Origin: Rhodococcus opacus B4
GTDB lineage: Bacteria > Actinomycetota > Actinomycetes > Mycobacteriales > Mycobacteriaceae
NCBI RefSeq assembly: GCF_000010805.1
Contig: NC_012522.1
Span: 6,138,001 to 6,202,000 of the forward strand
Direction of reading: 5' to 3'
Length of the DNA stretch: 64,000 bases
Shown here: positions 8,306 through 17,635 of the stretch, piece by piece
How the letters are laid out: each line of letters starts with the position of its first letter
Position numbering within the stretch: the first letter of the stretch is position 1
The notes under the pieces: generated by a model
The model's input: only the letters and a program-made list of their open reading frames with translations
Databases searched by the model: none
Told to the model about the DNA's origin: nothing
Position numbers and translations under genes: made by a program

Positions 8306-9403
8306 TCAGGTCCAGACGGTGTCGATGTCGACGCCCTCGCGGGCCGGCGGGGTGGGAGCGCCTGCGGGAGTGCGGGAGAACCGGGGCGCCGGGGCGTGCT
8401 GGGTGACGCCGTCGAGTTCGATCAGTGACCCGCGGGCGGCGAGGTGCTCGTTGGACGGCGCCTCCGCGAACGTCAGCACGGGCGACACGCAGGCGTCGGT
8501 GCCGAGGAAGACGGCCGCCCACTCGTCGCGGGTCTTCGACAGGAACTTCTCGGCGAACACCTTCTTCATCTGCGGCCACGCCGACATGTCCATCTGCTGG
8601 GGCAGTTCGGCGGGGTCGAGTTCGAGGCCCTGCAGCAGCAGGGCGTAGAACTGCGGCTCGATCGAGCCGACGGCCATGTACTTGCCGTCCGACGTCTCGT
8701 ACGTGTCGTAGAACGGCGCACCGGTGTCGAGCAGGTTGACGCCCCGCTCGTCGGACCAGACGCCGCGGCCGCGGAACGCCCACATCATGTGCGACAGGGC
8801 CAGCGCGCCGTCGACCATCGCCGCGTCCACGACCTGCCCCTTGCCGGACGACTGGCGTTCCACCAGCGCCGACAGGATCCCGAAGATCAGGAACATCGAC
8901 CCACCGCCGAAGTCGCCGACCATGTTCAGCGGCGGCACCGGACGCTCACCCTTGCGGCCGATGGCGTGCAGGACACCGGTCAGCGAGATGTAGTTGATGT
9001 CGTGGCCGGCGGCGCTGGCCAGTGGACCCTCCTGGCCCCAGCCCGTCATCCGTCCGTACACCAGGCGCTCGTTGCGCTTCAGGCACACGTCCGGGCCCAG
9101 GCCCATGCGCTCGGTGACGCCGGGACGGAAACCCTCGATCACGACGTCGGCGCGTTCGATGAGCCCGAGGACCTTCTCGACCTGCTCGGGGTCCTTCAGG
9201 TTGGCCTCGACGACGCGGCGACCGCGTTGGATCTGGTCGTACGGACCGTCCGGCGGGATCACGCCGGGACGCTGGACGCAGACCACGTCGGCGCCGAGAT
9301 CGGCCAGGAGGGCGGCGGCGTGCGGCCCCGGTCCGAGGCCGGCGAATTCGACGACGCGAATGCCCGCGAGGGGGCCCTTCTTCTCTGAAACTGGAGCAGA
9401 CAC
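8306..9403 (-). CDS. Alpha-methylacyl-CoA racemase-like protein (CaiB/BaiF family)
   Basis: 365 residues of the CaiB/BaiF type III fold. His134 (in AAGHDINY) and Asp164 (in NMVGDFGGG) fall, with a constant offset of 8, at the positions of the catalytic His126/Asp156 pair I recall for the M. tuberculosis methylacyl-CoA racemase. That favours epimerisation of 2-methyl branched acyl-CoA over CoA transfer. Such enzymes serve breakdown of phytanyl, cholesterol side-chain or other branched acids. It stands alone, with its own promoter region of about 145 bp shared divergently with the VOC gene. Confidence 0.85.
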   Translation of the reverse strand: MSAPVSEKKGPLAGIRVVEFAGLGPGPHAAALLADLGADVVCVQRPGVIPPDGPYDQIQRGRRVVEANLKDPEQVEKVLGLIERADVVIEGFRPGVTERMGLGPDVCLKRNERLVYGRMTGWGQEGPLASAAGHDINYISLTGVLHAIGRKGERPVPPLNMVGDFGGGSMFLIFGILSALVERQSSGKGQVVDAAMVDGALALSHMMWAFRGRGVWSDERGVNLLDTGAPFYDTYETSDGKYMAVGSIEPQFYALLLQGLELDPAELPQQMDMSAWPQMKKVFAEKFLSKTRDEWAAVFLGTDACVSPVLTFAEAPSNEHLAARGSLIELDGVTQHAPAPRFSRTPAGAPTPPAREGVDIDTVWT

Positions 9404-9548
9404 GCGAGTTCCTCATTCCGGTGCGAGACGACCTGTCGAATCGACGTTAACTTGCGATCGCCGGGCCGTGTGCCCCGGGTCACGGGATACCGCCGCGGGT
9501 GACCCCGCACTCTTGCCTGTCCGCGGGTCCGCGGGGCACAGTTGATTC

Positions 9549-9926
9549 ATGAGTCTTCAGGGTGAGCTCGTGAGTTTCGTGGCCAGCACCGACCTGGACG
9601 TCTCGGAGATGTTCTACGTGGAGACCCTGGGGCTGACGCGCGTCTCGCGGGACGAGTTCGCGTTGGCCGTCGACTGCAACGGTGCCCTGCTCCGGGTCAC
9701 GCTGGTGCAGGCGAAGGCCGACACCGGGTACACGGTGCTGGGGTGGAAGGTCGCCGATCTGAACGAGGTCGTCGACTCGCTGCGCAGCAAGGGCATCGAG
9801 TTCACCGAGTATCCGGGGATGGATCAGGACGAGCACGCGGCCTGGCTCGCACCGGACGGCATCCGGGTCGCGTGGTTCCGGGATCCGCACGGTAATGTGC
9901 TGTCGCTCTTCGAGGAACCGAACTGA
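9549..9926 (+). CDS. VOC (glyoxalase/dioxygenase) superfamily protein
   Basis: 125 residues forming one pair of beta-alpha-beta-beta-beta modules. The second module carries DPHGNVLSLFEEPN, the signature end of VOC proteins, with Glu as a potential metal ligand. The first module begins VSFVASTDLDVSEMFYVETLGL. Members include lyases, dioxygenases and antibiotic-binding proteins, so no reaction is assigned. It converges with the following dehydrogenase after 6 bp, with no hairpin between. Confidence 0.8.
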   Translation: MSLQGELVSFVASTDLDVSEMFYVETLGLTRVSRDEFALAVDCNGALLRVTLVQAKADTGYTVLGWKVADLNEVVDSLRSKGIEFTEYPGMDQDEHAAWLAPDGIRVAWFRDPHGNVLSLFEEPN

Positions 9927-9932
9927 CGAGGG

Positions 9933-10826
9933 TCAGCCGCGACCGGCGAGCAGTGCCTCGGTAGCGGCCCACAGCCGCGCGGCGAGTTCGGCGTCCCGTG
10001 CGTCCTTGCTGGGCTGAACGGTCTTGCAGCCCTTGATGTATCGGCCGGTGAACTTGCCGCTCTCCGTCGCGGTGGCGGTCCACACCGTGGTTTCCGCTGC
10101 TTTGGCGACCTCGGCCATGAACGGTGTCAGGAGTGTGCCGACCACCTGGTGGCCGAACGGCAGACCGCGTCCGAGTGCGGTGCCGCGGACGAATCCGGGG
10201 TCGGCGCAATTGACGACCAGCCTCGCGGGATCGGACCGCCGCGCCAATTCGCGGGTGAACAGGGTCAGGGCGAGTTTGGAGTTGTTGTACGCGCGCTGGC
10301 CGTGGAACGTGTCCTTCGCGCCGTCGAGGTCGTCGAAGTCGATGCTGCCGCCGCGATGCCCCGACGAACTGACGTCGACGATGCGCGACGGGCGCCGGTA
10401 ACCGGCGGCGTCGGCGGTCGACGCCCGCGCCATCGCCGGAGCCAGGGTCGTCGCCAGCACGAACGGCGCGAGGTAGTTGACGGCGAACGTCTCTTCGATG
10501 CCGTCCACCGTCAGCCGGCGCTGTCCCAAGTCGACACCCGCGTTGTTGACCAGCACGTCGATCCGCGGGAACCGATGCAGGAGCTCCCCGGACAGCTTGC
10601 GGACCCGGTCGAGCGAGGACAGATCGGCGAGCGCGGAGTTGAGCCTGTCGTGGCCGGTGCCTTCGGACAGGTCGGCGATCGCCGCGTCGATCCTGTCGTG
10701 ATCCCGGCCGACCAGCACGACGGTGGCGCCGCGGTGCGCCAGTTGACGGCAGGTCTCCAGGCCGAGGCCCGAGGTGGCGCCGGTGACCACCATGGTGCGG
10801 CCTGCGAGGTCGTTCGACTCGGTCAT
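9933..10826 (-). CDS. Short-chain dehydrogenase/reductase
   Basis: 297 residues of the classical-type SDR fold. TGATSGLG (about 16-23) binds NAD(P), NNAG follows strand 4, and the catalytic Tyr-Lys pair is in YNNSK. The long insertion before it and the C-terminal extension resemble retinol dehydrogenase / WWOX-type members. GGGAGG sits 6 bp before the ATG at 10826. It lies about 100 bp downstream of the two esterases on the same strand and may belong to their operon. The substrate is unknown. Confidence 0.85.
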   Translation of the reverse strand: MTESNDLAGRTMVVTGATSGLGLETCRQLAHRGATVVLVGRDHDRIDAAIADLSEGTGHDRLNSALADLSSLDRVRKLSGELLHRFPRIDVLVNNAGVDLGQRRLTVDGIEETFAVNYLAPFVLATTLAPAMARASTADAAGYRRPSRIVDVSSSGHRGGSIDFDDLDGAKDTFHGQRAYNNSKLALTLFTRELARRSDPARLVVNCADPGFVRGTALGRGLPFGHQVVGTLLTPFMAEVAKAAETTVWTATATESGKFTGRYIKGCKTVQPSKDARDAELAARLWAATEALLAGRG

Positions 10827-10927
10827 TCTCGCCTCCCGAATGCAGGTCTCTACGAGAGTAGGGCAACGCGGAGGGGCGAAGGCGGGGAACGGCCCGACGG
10901 CGCGACCGCGGTCGCGGCGGGGTCCGG

Positions 10928-12394
10928 CTAACGCCGGTGCTCGTAGCCCAGCCACGCCCGCCGGCGCCGGCCGAGTGGATCGTTCTCCACCCTGCTCGTG
11001 CCGTCGATGACGAGCGTCTCCCGGCGCTCCGGCGAATAGCGCGGCCATCCCGGTGCGGGCGTGCCGTGCCGGGCGAAATGCAGCCAGTGCGACTGGACGG
11101 TGTCGGTGGCGGCCCGCAGCCCGCGGCGTCCGCCGAGCACGGTGAGCAACCACGCCCACGGCCCGGTCAACCCGAACACCGCGTACAACTCCGTGGCGTG
11201 GGTGGCGCCCAGCCCGAGGACGTGCAGCAACCGGGGTGCGAAGTCGTACCGGTAGCTGTAGGTCGGGGCGACGGCCGTGTGGCCCTGCGCGCACAGGACG
11301 GACGGTTCCCAGAACGTCACGTCGCCGCCGAGGTCCGCGGCCGCCCGCCGACCGGGATAGCCGGGGTAGGCGGCGATGGCCCGCTCCTTCACGGACGCGT
11401 CCACGTGCGAGAACATCTTGTCGATCCGGGTGGGATCGGTGGGCAGGATGTTCAGGAACCGGGGAAAGACCCGGCCCTCGTGGCGGTTGGTGCCGATGAT
11501 CAGCGGAACCGGATGCCCCGATCCGGTCGCGAAACTGTCGAGCGGGTGGGTGGGAAGGAAGAAGCCGTCGACGACGGGCGCGAACGCGCGGGTTCCGGGT
11601 TCCTCGTCGGCGCCGCGGTGCGCCAGCGTCGTTCCCGCCGCGACGAAGTCGGCCGGGTCGGCGGTCTGGAGCCACGTCGCGGCCTCGGCGAGCGGGACCC
11701 CGGCGATCTCGAGGAATTCGCGCGACCACCGCGCCGCCCGGTCGGGGTGGTAGGCGGAGGCCACCGGCGGGCTCTCGGCGATGGCCCGTGCGAAGAGGCC
11801 TTTCGCGGCGGGTGTGGTCATCAGGGTGGTGACGGCGTTGGCGCCCGCGGATTCGCCGAAGAGGGTGACGTTGTCGGGGTCGCCGCCGAATTCGGCGATG
11901 TTGCGCTGTACCCATTCGAGTGCGGCGACCTGGTCGCGGAGGCCGAGGTTGGAGTCGAAAGGTCTTTCGGGGGTGGAGAACTGGGTGAAGTCGAGGTATC
12001 CGAGCGATCCGAGGCGGTAGTTGATCGACACGTACACGATGTCGCCGCGGCGGACGAGGGAGTGGCCGCCGTAGAGCGACGAGGAGGAGGTCCCGCCGGA
12101 GTAGGCGCCGCCGTGGATGAACACCATCACCGGTCGCGGCGTTCTCGATGCGGAACTGGGTGCGAGCACGTTGAGGGTGAGACAGTCCTCGTCGGTCTCG
12201 CTGCCCTGCGGCGCGGGGGATCCGAAGTGGAAGGCCCGCCGGACTCCCGACCACGGTTCGACCGGGTGCGGGGCCCGCAATCGCAGCGGCCCGACCGGGG
12301 GAGCGGCGTAGGGGATGCCCCGCCACGCTGCCAGGTCGTCGATCCGGCGCCCTCCGACGGCGCCGGCATCGGTGTGTACTTCGAGAGCGCTCAC
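10928..12394 (-). CDS. Type-B carboxylesterase (downstream tandem copy)
   Basis: 488 residues, alpha/beta hydrolase of the carboxylesterase/lipase (COesterase) family. FIHGGAYSGG forms the oxyanion hole, GESAG holds the nucleophilic serine, and NRHEG and a later His in GATHATELY supply the likely acid and base. The GTG start at 12394 overlaps the upstream esterase stop by 4 bp (GTGA), so the two are translationally coupled. The central 295 bp (11784-12078) is identical to the paralogue although the flanks diverge strongly, which indicates gene conversion. No signal peptide; it probably hydrolyses soluble esters. Confidence 0.9.
   Translation of the reverse strand: MSALEVHTDAGAVGGRRIDDLAAWRGIPYAAPPVGPLRLRAPHPVEPWSGVRRAFHFGSPAPQGSETDEDCLTLNVLAPSSASRTPRPVMVFIHGGAYSGGTSSSSLYGGHSLVRRGDIVYVSINYRLGSLGYLDFTQFSTPERPFDSNLGLRDQVAALEWVQRNIAEFGGDPDNVTLFGESAGANAVTTLMTTPAAKGLFARAIAESPPVASAYHPDRAARWSREFLEIAGVPLAEAATWLQTADPADFVAAGTTLAHRGADEEPGTRAFAPVVDGFFLPTHPLDSFATGSGHPVPLIIGTNRHEGRVFPRFLNILPTDPTRIDKMFSHVDASVKERAIAAYPGYPGRRAAADLGGDVTFWEPSVLCAQGHTAVAPTYSYRYDFAPRLLHVLGLGATHATELYAVFGLTGPWAWLLTVLGGRRGLRAATDTVQSHWLHFARHGTPAPGWPRYSPERRETLVIDGTSRVENDPLGRRRRAWLGYEHRR
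11784..12078. repeat. 295-bp identical block shared by tandem esterases, copy 1
   Basis: Matches 13262-13556 base for base (offset 1478). It encodes the segment from ALYGGHSLVRRG-type sequence through GESAG to GLFARAI. Identity stops sharply at both edges, where the two genes fall to moderate similarity. Confidence 0.95.
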
Positions 12395-13920
12395 AGGCCC
12401 TGCCCGTGGTAGCCCGTATACCCCTCCCATGCCAGCCTGCGCTCCCGGCGCGGGTCGTCCTGGACGGTGGTGACGGTGTCGAACACGAGTGTTGCCCTCC
12501 GGTCTGTGTCGTACTTCGGCCACGACGCCAACGGTGTTCCCCGCGAAGCGAAGTGCAGCCAGTGTCGCTGCACATTATCCGTCACGTCCTTCAGGCCGCG
12601 TCGTCCGCCCGGCAGGGTGAGGGCGCGGCCGATCAGAGTGTCGGCGACGTCGAACACGGCGAACAGTTCGAACCCGTGCGTGGCGTCGAGGCCGAGCCAC
12701 CTCATCGCACGCGGCGCGAAATCGAAGCGGTAACCGAAGGTGGGGGCGTACGCGGAGTGGGCCTCGGCCAGTTCGATGGACGGCCTCCAGAACGTCAGGT
12801 CGCCGCCCAGGTCGACGGCGGCGTCCGGCGCCGGGTAGCCCGGATACGCCGCGGTGACGCGTGCCTCGGCGGCGGGGTCGGTGAGGGCGAACATCCGCCC
12901 GATCCGGTCGGGGTCGGTCGGCAGGGCGTCGAGAAATCTCGGGAACAGGGTGCCCTCGTCGGCGTTGGTGCCGATGATCAGCGGAACCCGGTGCGCCGAG
13001 CCGTCGGCGAACGCGTCGAGCGGCGGCTTGGGCAGGAAGTCGCCGTCGATCACGGGTCCGAACGGGTGCAGTCCCGGCGTTTCCGAGAGCACCTTCGCGC
13101 CGAGGCGGTTCCCGGCGCGGCCCAGCGCGCCGACGGGCGACGAGGTGAGCGCCTCTGCGGCAGTGCCGGGTTCGGCTCCGAGCAGCGTCACATAGTCGGA
13201 TGCCCACCGGGCGGCCCGGTCCGCCGTCGTGACGAGGCCGGGCGCGGAACTCTCCGAGATCGCCCGTGCGAAGAGGCCTTTCGCGGCGGGTGTGGTCATC
13301 AGGGTGGTGACGGCGTTGGCGCCCGCGGATTCGCCGAAGAGGGTGACGTTGTCGGGGTCGCCGCCGAATTCGGCGATGTTGCGCTGTACCCATTCGAGTG
13401 CGGCGACCTGGTCGCGGAGGCCGAGGTTGGAGTCGAAAGGTCTTTCGGGGGTGGAGAACTGGGTGAAGTCGAGGTATCCGAGCGATCCGAGGCGGTAGTT
13501 GATCGACACGTACACGATGTCGCCGCGGCGGACGAGGGAGTGGCCGCCGTAGAGCGCGGTGGCCGACATGCCCAGCGTGTACGCGCCGCCGTGGATGAAC
13601 ACCATCACCGGACGCGCCCCGGACCTGCCGGGCGTGGCCAGTACGTTGAGCGTCAGGCAGTTCTCGCTGCTCGGCTGGTACTTGCCCGGCCGGAGCGCGG
13701 TGAACTTCTTGTGCTGCACGGCGGCGTCGCCGAACTCGGTGGCATCGAGCTCCCCGGACCACGGCGTGACCCGCCGGGGTGCGCGCAGCCGCAGCGGACC
13801 CACCGGGGGAGCGGCGTAGGGAATTCCCCGCCACGCGACGAGGTCGCCGACGCGCCGGCCCCGGACCACCCCTGCGGTCGTCCTCACCAGTGTGTCGGTC
13901 GTGAGAGTGTCAGACGCCAT
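12391..13920 (-). CDS. Type-B carboxylesterase (upstream tandem copy)
   Basis: 509 residues, a paralogue of the following gene. HGGAY (110-114) forms the oxyanion hole and Ser198 in GESAG is the nucleophile; NADEG and the His of DATHGFELF are the likely remaining triad members. There is no signal peptide. The two genes form a coupled pair followed by a short-chain dehydrogenase. It shares an identical 295-bp block with its partner across the catalytic core. The family hydrolyses carboxylic esters, including aryl and short-chain esters; the substrate cannot be read from the sequence. Confidence 0.9.
   Translation of the reverse strand: MASDTLTTDTLVRTTAGVVRGRRVGDLVAWRGIPYAAPPVGPLRLRAPRRVTPWSGELDATEFGDAAVQHKKFTALRPGKYQPSSENCLTLNVLATPGRSGARPVMVFIHGGAYTLGMSATALYGGHSLVRRGDIVYVSINYRLGSLGYLDFTQFSTPERPFDSNLGLRDQVAALEWVQRNIAEFGGDPDNVTLFGESAGANAVTTLMTTPAAKGLFARAISESSAPGLVTTADRAARWASDYVTLLGAEPGTAAEALTSSPVGALGRAGNRLGAKVLSETPGLHPFGPVIDGDFLPKPPLDAFADGSAHRVPLIIGTNADEGTLFPRFLDALPTDPDRIGRMFALTDPAAEARVTAAYPGYPAPDAAVDLGGDLTFWRPSIELAEAHSAYAPTFGYRFDFAPRAMRWLGLDATHGFELFAVFDVADTLIGRALTLPGGRRGLKDVTDNVQRHWLHFASRGTPLASWPKYDTDRRATLVFDTVTTVQDDPRRERRLAWEGYTGYHGQGL
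13262..13556. repeat. 295-bp identical block shared by tandem esterases, copy 2
   Basis: Second copy of the block at 11784-12078, in the same orientation and the same position within the gene. There are no mismatches over 295 bp, including synonymous third positions. Confidence 0.95.
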
Positions 13921-13983
13921 GCCGGCGACTATACGGAGACCGCCTGGGGAGACGCCGTCATCGCCCGTGGGGCTCCGTTCGGG

Positions 13984-15417
13984 TCAGCGCCGCGCCTCCA
14001 GCAGCCGCAGCCACACCTCGCTCACGGTCGGGTAGGACGGGACCGCGTGCCACAGCGTGTCGAGCGGCACCTTCCCGACCAGCGCGACGGTGGCGGCGTG
14101 GACGAGTTCGGCGACATCGGTGCCCGCGAACGTCGCGCCGACCAGGGTGTCGGTGGCTCGATCGACGACGAGTTTGGCGTGACCGCTGAAATCGTCGCGG
14201 GACAGGGACGAGCCGGCGACGGCGATGTCGACCTCCAGGGTCTCGACGTCCACGCCGGCGTCGCGCGCCTCCTGCTCGGTGATCCCGACGGCCGAGACCT
14301 CCGGATCGGCGAACACCACCTGGGGGATCTGCCCGTGGTCCGCGGTGGCCCGGAATCGGGACCCGTCCAGCGGTCTGCCCTCCGCGCGGGCGGCGATCAC
14401 GTCTCCGCACACGCGGCCCTGGTACTTGCCCATGTGGGTGAGCAGCGCGCGACCGTTGGCGTCGCCGACCGCATACAACCACTCGTAGGCCGTCGTCAGA
14501 TGGTCGTCGGTGGTGAGGTATCCGCGGGAGTCCAGCAGTCGCGCGTCGAGGCCCAGCGACGACGTTGCCGGCGTGCGCCCGGTCGCGACGACGATCTCGT
14601 CGACCACGAGTGGGTCCTGACCCGCGACGTCCAGCGTCACCGGGCCCCCGTGGATGCGGCCGATCCCCGTGTCCCGGGGTTCGGCCCGTTCGACACCGCG
14701 AAGGTCCGCGCCGAACAGGATCCGCGCACCCTTCTTCTCCAGCATGCGGGCAACCCGCTCCCCGGCGAACGGCTCGTTCTTCGGGAGCAGCCCCCGGCCG
14801 CGGACCACCATCGTCAGTTCCTCGGCACCGAGGTCCAGCAGCCACGTTGCGCTCTCACAGGCCACGACGCCGCCGCCGACGACGGCGACCCGGCGCGGGA
14901 TCTCCCTCAGGTTGGTGGCGTCCCGCGAGATCCACGGCAATGCCGCCCGCAGACCGGGGGTGTCCGGGACCGTGGCGGTCGTCCCGGTGGCGACCACGAC
15001 GGCGTGCCGGGCGCGCAACTGGCGGGAATCGCCGACCGTCACCGTGCGGTCCCCGGTGATGCGTGCCGATCCGCGGATGACGTCGATCCCCGCCGAGTCG
15101 GCCCACATCACCTGCGACGAGTCGTCGTGGTTGTTGGTGAACGAGTCGCGGCGTGCGAGCACGGCGTCCACGTCGAGCGGACCGGCGGTCACTCCGGGCA
15201 TGTTGCGGGCCGCGCCGAGGACCTCGCCCGGCCGCAGCAGCGCCTTGCTGGGCATGCAGGCCCAGTAGGAGCATTCCCCGCCGACGAGTTCGTGCTCGAT
15301 CAGCGCCGCGGTGCGCTCGCTGCCGGCGATGGCGTAACTCGCCGCGTTCTCACCGGCGGGGCCGCCGCCGATCACGATGACATCGAACTCTTCCGCGCCG
15401 CTCCCCGAGTCAGTCAT
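13984..15417 (-). CDS. Pyridine nucleotide-disulfide oxidoreductase family flavoprotein
   Basis: 477 residues with FAD-binding GGGPAGEN (17-24), NAD(P)-binding VVGGGVVACE and a C-terminal dimerisation domain. The redox cysteine pair is present as GGECSYWACMPSK (Cys49 and Cys54, CxxxxC). The usual active-site His of dihydrolipoamide dehydrogenase and mercuric reductase (HPT) is replaced by Tyr in PSYPTVSE near the C-terminus. It is therefore unlikely to be a normal dihydrolipoamide dehydrogenase. It may use another disulfide, a quinone or a metal ion. It stands between the esterases and a divergent SDR. Confidence 0.85.
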   Translation of the reverse strand: MTDSGSGAEEFDVIVIGGGPAGENAASYAIAGSERTAALIEHELVGGECSYWACMPSKALLRPGEVLGAARNMPGVTAGPLDVDAVLARRDSFTNNHDDSSQVMWADSAGIDVIRGSARITGDRTVTVGDSRQLRARHAVVVATGTTATVPDTPGLRAALPWISRDATNLREIPRRVAVVGGGVVACESATWLLDLGAEELTMVVRGRGLLPKNEPFAGERVARMLEKKGARILFGADLRGVERAEPRDTGIGRIHGGPVTLDVAGQDPLVVDEIVVATGRTPATSSLGLDARLLDSRGYLTTDDHLTTAYEWLYAVGDANGRALLTHMGKYQGRVCGDVIAARAEGRPLDGSRFRATADHGQIPQVVFADPEVSAVGITEQEARDAGVDVETLEVDIAVAGSSLSRDDFSGHAKLVVDRATDTLVGATFAGTDVAELVHAATVALVGKVPLDTLWHAVPSYPTVSEVWLRLLEARR

Positions 15418-15505
15418 ACCTGTAACCGTAAGCCGGTCGGTGCGCGATGTCAGAGGTTCCGGCGGGCCTCCCGCGTTGTTACCGCCGAGTAGATACTGTG
15501 TCGGG

Positions 15506-16258
15506 ATGACACGGCAGAAGATTCTCATCACGGGGGCGAGCTCCGGGCTCGGCGAGGAGATGGCCCGCCGGTTCGCGGCCCAGGGACGAGACCTCGCGCT
15601 GTGCGCGCGCCGGATCGATCGGCTCGAGGCCGTGCGGGACGAATTGCAGGCGTCGCATCCCGGGATCGCCGTCGCCGTCCGCGAACTCGACGTCACCGAC
15701 CACGACGCCGTGGTCCGGGTGTTCGGCGAACTGCGCGACGAACTCGGCGGACTCGACCGCGTCGTCGTCAACGCCGGTCTCGGCAAGGGGGCCAGGATCG
15801 GAACGGGCCGGGCCGACGCCAATCTCGCGACCGCGCGCACCAACTTCGTCGGCGCTCTGTCGCAGTGCGAGGCGGCGCTGGGCATCTTCCGCAAGCAGAA
15901 CTCCGGGCACCTGGTGCTCGTGTCCTCGATCAGCGCCGACCGGGGTCTGCCCGGGCCGAAGGCGGCGTACTCGGCGAGCAAGGCGGGGGTCTCGGCCCTC
16001 GGCGAGGCGCTGACCGCGGAACTGGCGAAGAGCCCCATCGCGGTGACCACCCTGCTCCCCGGATACATCGCCACCGACATGTCGAGCAAGGCCGGCGACA
16101 GTTCCGCGCTGACGGCAACCCTCGACGACGGCGTCGACGCGATGGTGTCGGCCATCGAGAAGGAGACGAGCCGCGCAGCGCTGCCGGGGGCGAAGTGGCG
16201 AGGAATCGACCTCGCGTTGCGGTTCCTTCCTCATGCGTGGACATCCCGGTTCGTGTAG
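15506..16258 (+). CDS. Short-chain dehydrogenase/reductase
   Basis: 250 residues, classical SDR: TGASSGLG (9-16) binds the cofactor, NAGLG follows strand 4, serine in SSISADRG and YSASK hold the catalytic Ser-Tyr-Lys. It is divergent from the disulfide-oxidoreductase gene and followed after 9 bp by the type II NADH dehydrogenase, so probably co-transcribed with it. Substrate unknown; actinobacterial relatives act on varied alcohols and oxo-acyl compounds. Confidence 0.87.
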   Translation: MTRQKILITGASSGLGEEMARRFAAQGRDLALCARRIDRLEAVRDELQASHPGIAVAVRELDVTDHDAVVRVFGELRDELGGLDRVVVNAGLGKGARIGTGRADANLATARTNFVGALSQCEAALGIFRKQNSGHLVLVSSISADRGLPGPKAAYSASKAGVSALGEALTAELAKSPIAVTTLLPGYIATDMSSKAGDSSALTATLDDGVDAMVSAIEKETSRAALPGAKWRGIDLALRFLPHAWTSRFV

Positions 16259-16267
16259 GACTGACCT

Positions 16268-17632
16268 ATGACGACCGCCCAGGAGTCCTCGTCCCTCGGC
16301 CTGCAGCGTTCGCGACCGCGGGTCGTCATCATCGGGGGAGGGTTCGGTGGCATCTACGCGGCCCGTCGGCTGCGCGACGTCGACGTGGACGTCACCCTGC
16401 TCGACCGCGGAACCAGCCACGTCTTCCAGCCGCTGCTGTACCAGTGCGCGACGGGCCTGCTGTCCGAGGGAGAGATCAGCAGCCCGCTGCGCCACCTGCT
16501 GCGCGGGGTCCGCAACGTTCACGTCGCCCTCGGCGAGGCGCAGGGGATCGACGCGGTCAGCCGGGTCCTGACCGCCAGCCGCTTCGACGGATCCACGTTC
16601 GAACTTCCCTACGACTACCTGATCGTCGCGGCGGGCATGCGGCAGGCGTACCACGGACACGACGAGTACATCCAGTGGGCGCCGGGGATGAAGACCCTCG
16701 ACGACGCACTCGCCATTCGCCGAAAACTGATCTGCGCCTTCGAGATGGCCGAATCGCTGCCCACCGCGGAGGAGCGCAGGCCGTGGCTGACGTTCGCCGT
16801 CGCGGGCGGGGGACCCACCGGAGTCGAATTGGCGGGCCAGATCCGGGAACTCGCCATGCACGCCCTCGCCAACGAGTTCCAGTCCATCGACCCCTGCGAG
16901 GCGCGGGTGCTGCTGTTCCACGGCGGCGACCGCGTTCTCCCGTCGTTCAACCCGAAACTGTCGGCGGCGGCGCAGCGGACCCTCGACAAGGTCGGCGTCG
17001 AGACGCACCTCGGTGTGCACGTCACAAACGTCTGCGAGACGAGCATCGAGACGACGGCCAAGAATCCGGCCCACACCAAGAAGCGGTACGCGGTCCGCAC
17101 GATCCTGTGGACCGCGGGCGTCGAGGCCGTGCCGTTCGCCGGCGCCCTCGCGGAGGCGTTGGGGGTGAAGCAGATTCAGGGCGGGCGCATCGCCGTCGAA
17201 CCCGACCTCACCGTGCCCGGCCACCCGAACGTGTGGGTGATCGGCGACCTGATGTCGCTGAACGACCTTCCCGGCGTGGCCGAGGTCGCGATGCAGGGCG
17301 GCAGGCACGTCGGAGGATGCATCGCCCGCACCGTCGAGGGCGGAACACCCGACCGCAAGCCCTTCAAGTACCGCGACCTCGGCAGCGCCGCCTACATCGC
17401 CCGCAGGCATGCGCTGCTCCAGGCCGGCCCGATCCGGATGTCCGGGTTCCTGGGCTGGGTGTCCTGGGGAGCCATCCACATCGCGTTCCTCGCCGGGTAC
17501 CGCAACCGCTTCGGCACCCTGCTCAATTGGGCGGTCACGCTGGCGTCGCGGACACGACGGGAACGGGCGATCACGTACGGCGATCCGGAGTCGGCGCGGC
17601 AGCCGTACACCGATCTCCCGATCGAGTCGTAG
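16268..17632 (+). CDS. ndh: Type II NADH:quinone oxidoreductase (NDH-2)
   Basis: 454 residues. Two Rossmann motifs: FAD-binding IIGGGFGGIYAARRL near residue 22 and NADH-binding VAGGGPTGVELAGQI near residue 180. HVFQPLLYQCATG is the conserved NDH-2 quinone-site region. The C-terminal hydrophobic/amphipathic stretch (LGWVSWGAIHIAFLAG) anchors the enzyme at the inner membrane face. It oxidises NADH and reduces menaquinone without proton pumping. It probably forms an operon with the preceding SDR and converges, after 3 bp, with an acyltransferase-like gene. Confidence 0.88.
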   Translation: MTTAQESSSLGLQRSRPRVVIIGGGFGGIYAARRLRDVDVDVTLLDRGTSHVFQPLLYQCATGLLSEGEISSPLRHLLRGVRNVHVALGEAQGIDAVSRVLTASRFDGSTFELPYDYLIVAAGMRQAYHGHDEYIQWAPGMKTLDDALAIRRKLICAFEMAESLPTAEERRPWLTFAVAGGGPTGVELAGQIRELAMHALANEFQSIDPCEARVLLFHGGDRVLPSFNPKLSAAAQRTLDKVGVETHLGVHVTNVCETSIETTAKNPAHTKKRYAVRTILWTAGVEAVPFAGALAEALGVKQIQGGRIAVEPDLTVPGHPNVWVIGDLMSLNDLPGVAEVAMQGGRHVGGCIARTVEGGTPDRKPFKYRDLGSAAYIARRHALLQAGPIRMSGFLGWVSWGAIHIAFLAGYRNRFGTLLNWAVTLASRTRRERAITYGDPESARQPYTDLPIES

Positions 17633-17635
17633 TCC

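Noticed and set aside
9933-12575. A single 880-residue protein joining esterase and dehydrogenase
   Set aside because: The frame is open across the boundary, but the dehydrogenase has its own ribosome site and ATG at 10826, and the upstream part is out of frame with the real esterase.
12406-15492. Open frame of 1028 codons on the + strand opposite the esterases and the disulfide oxidoreductase
   Set aside because: It is antisense to three well-supported genes and reads as low-complexity Gly/Arg/Val-rich sequence; long empty antisense frames are expected at this GC content.
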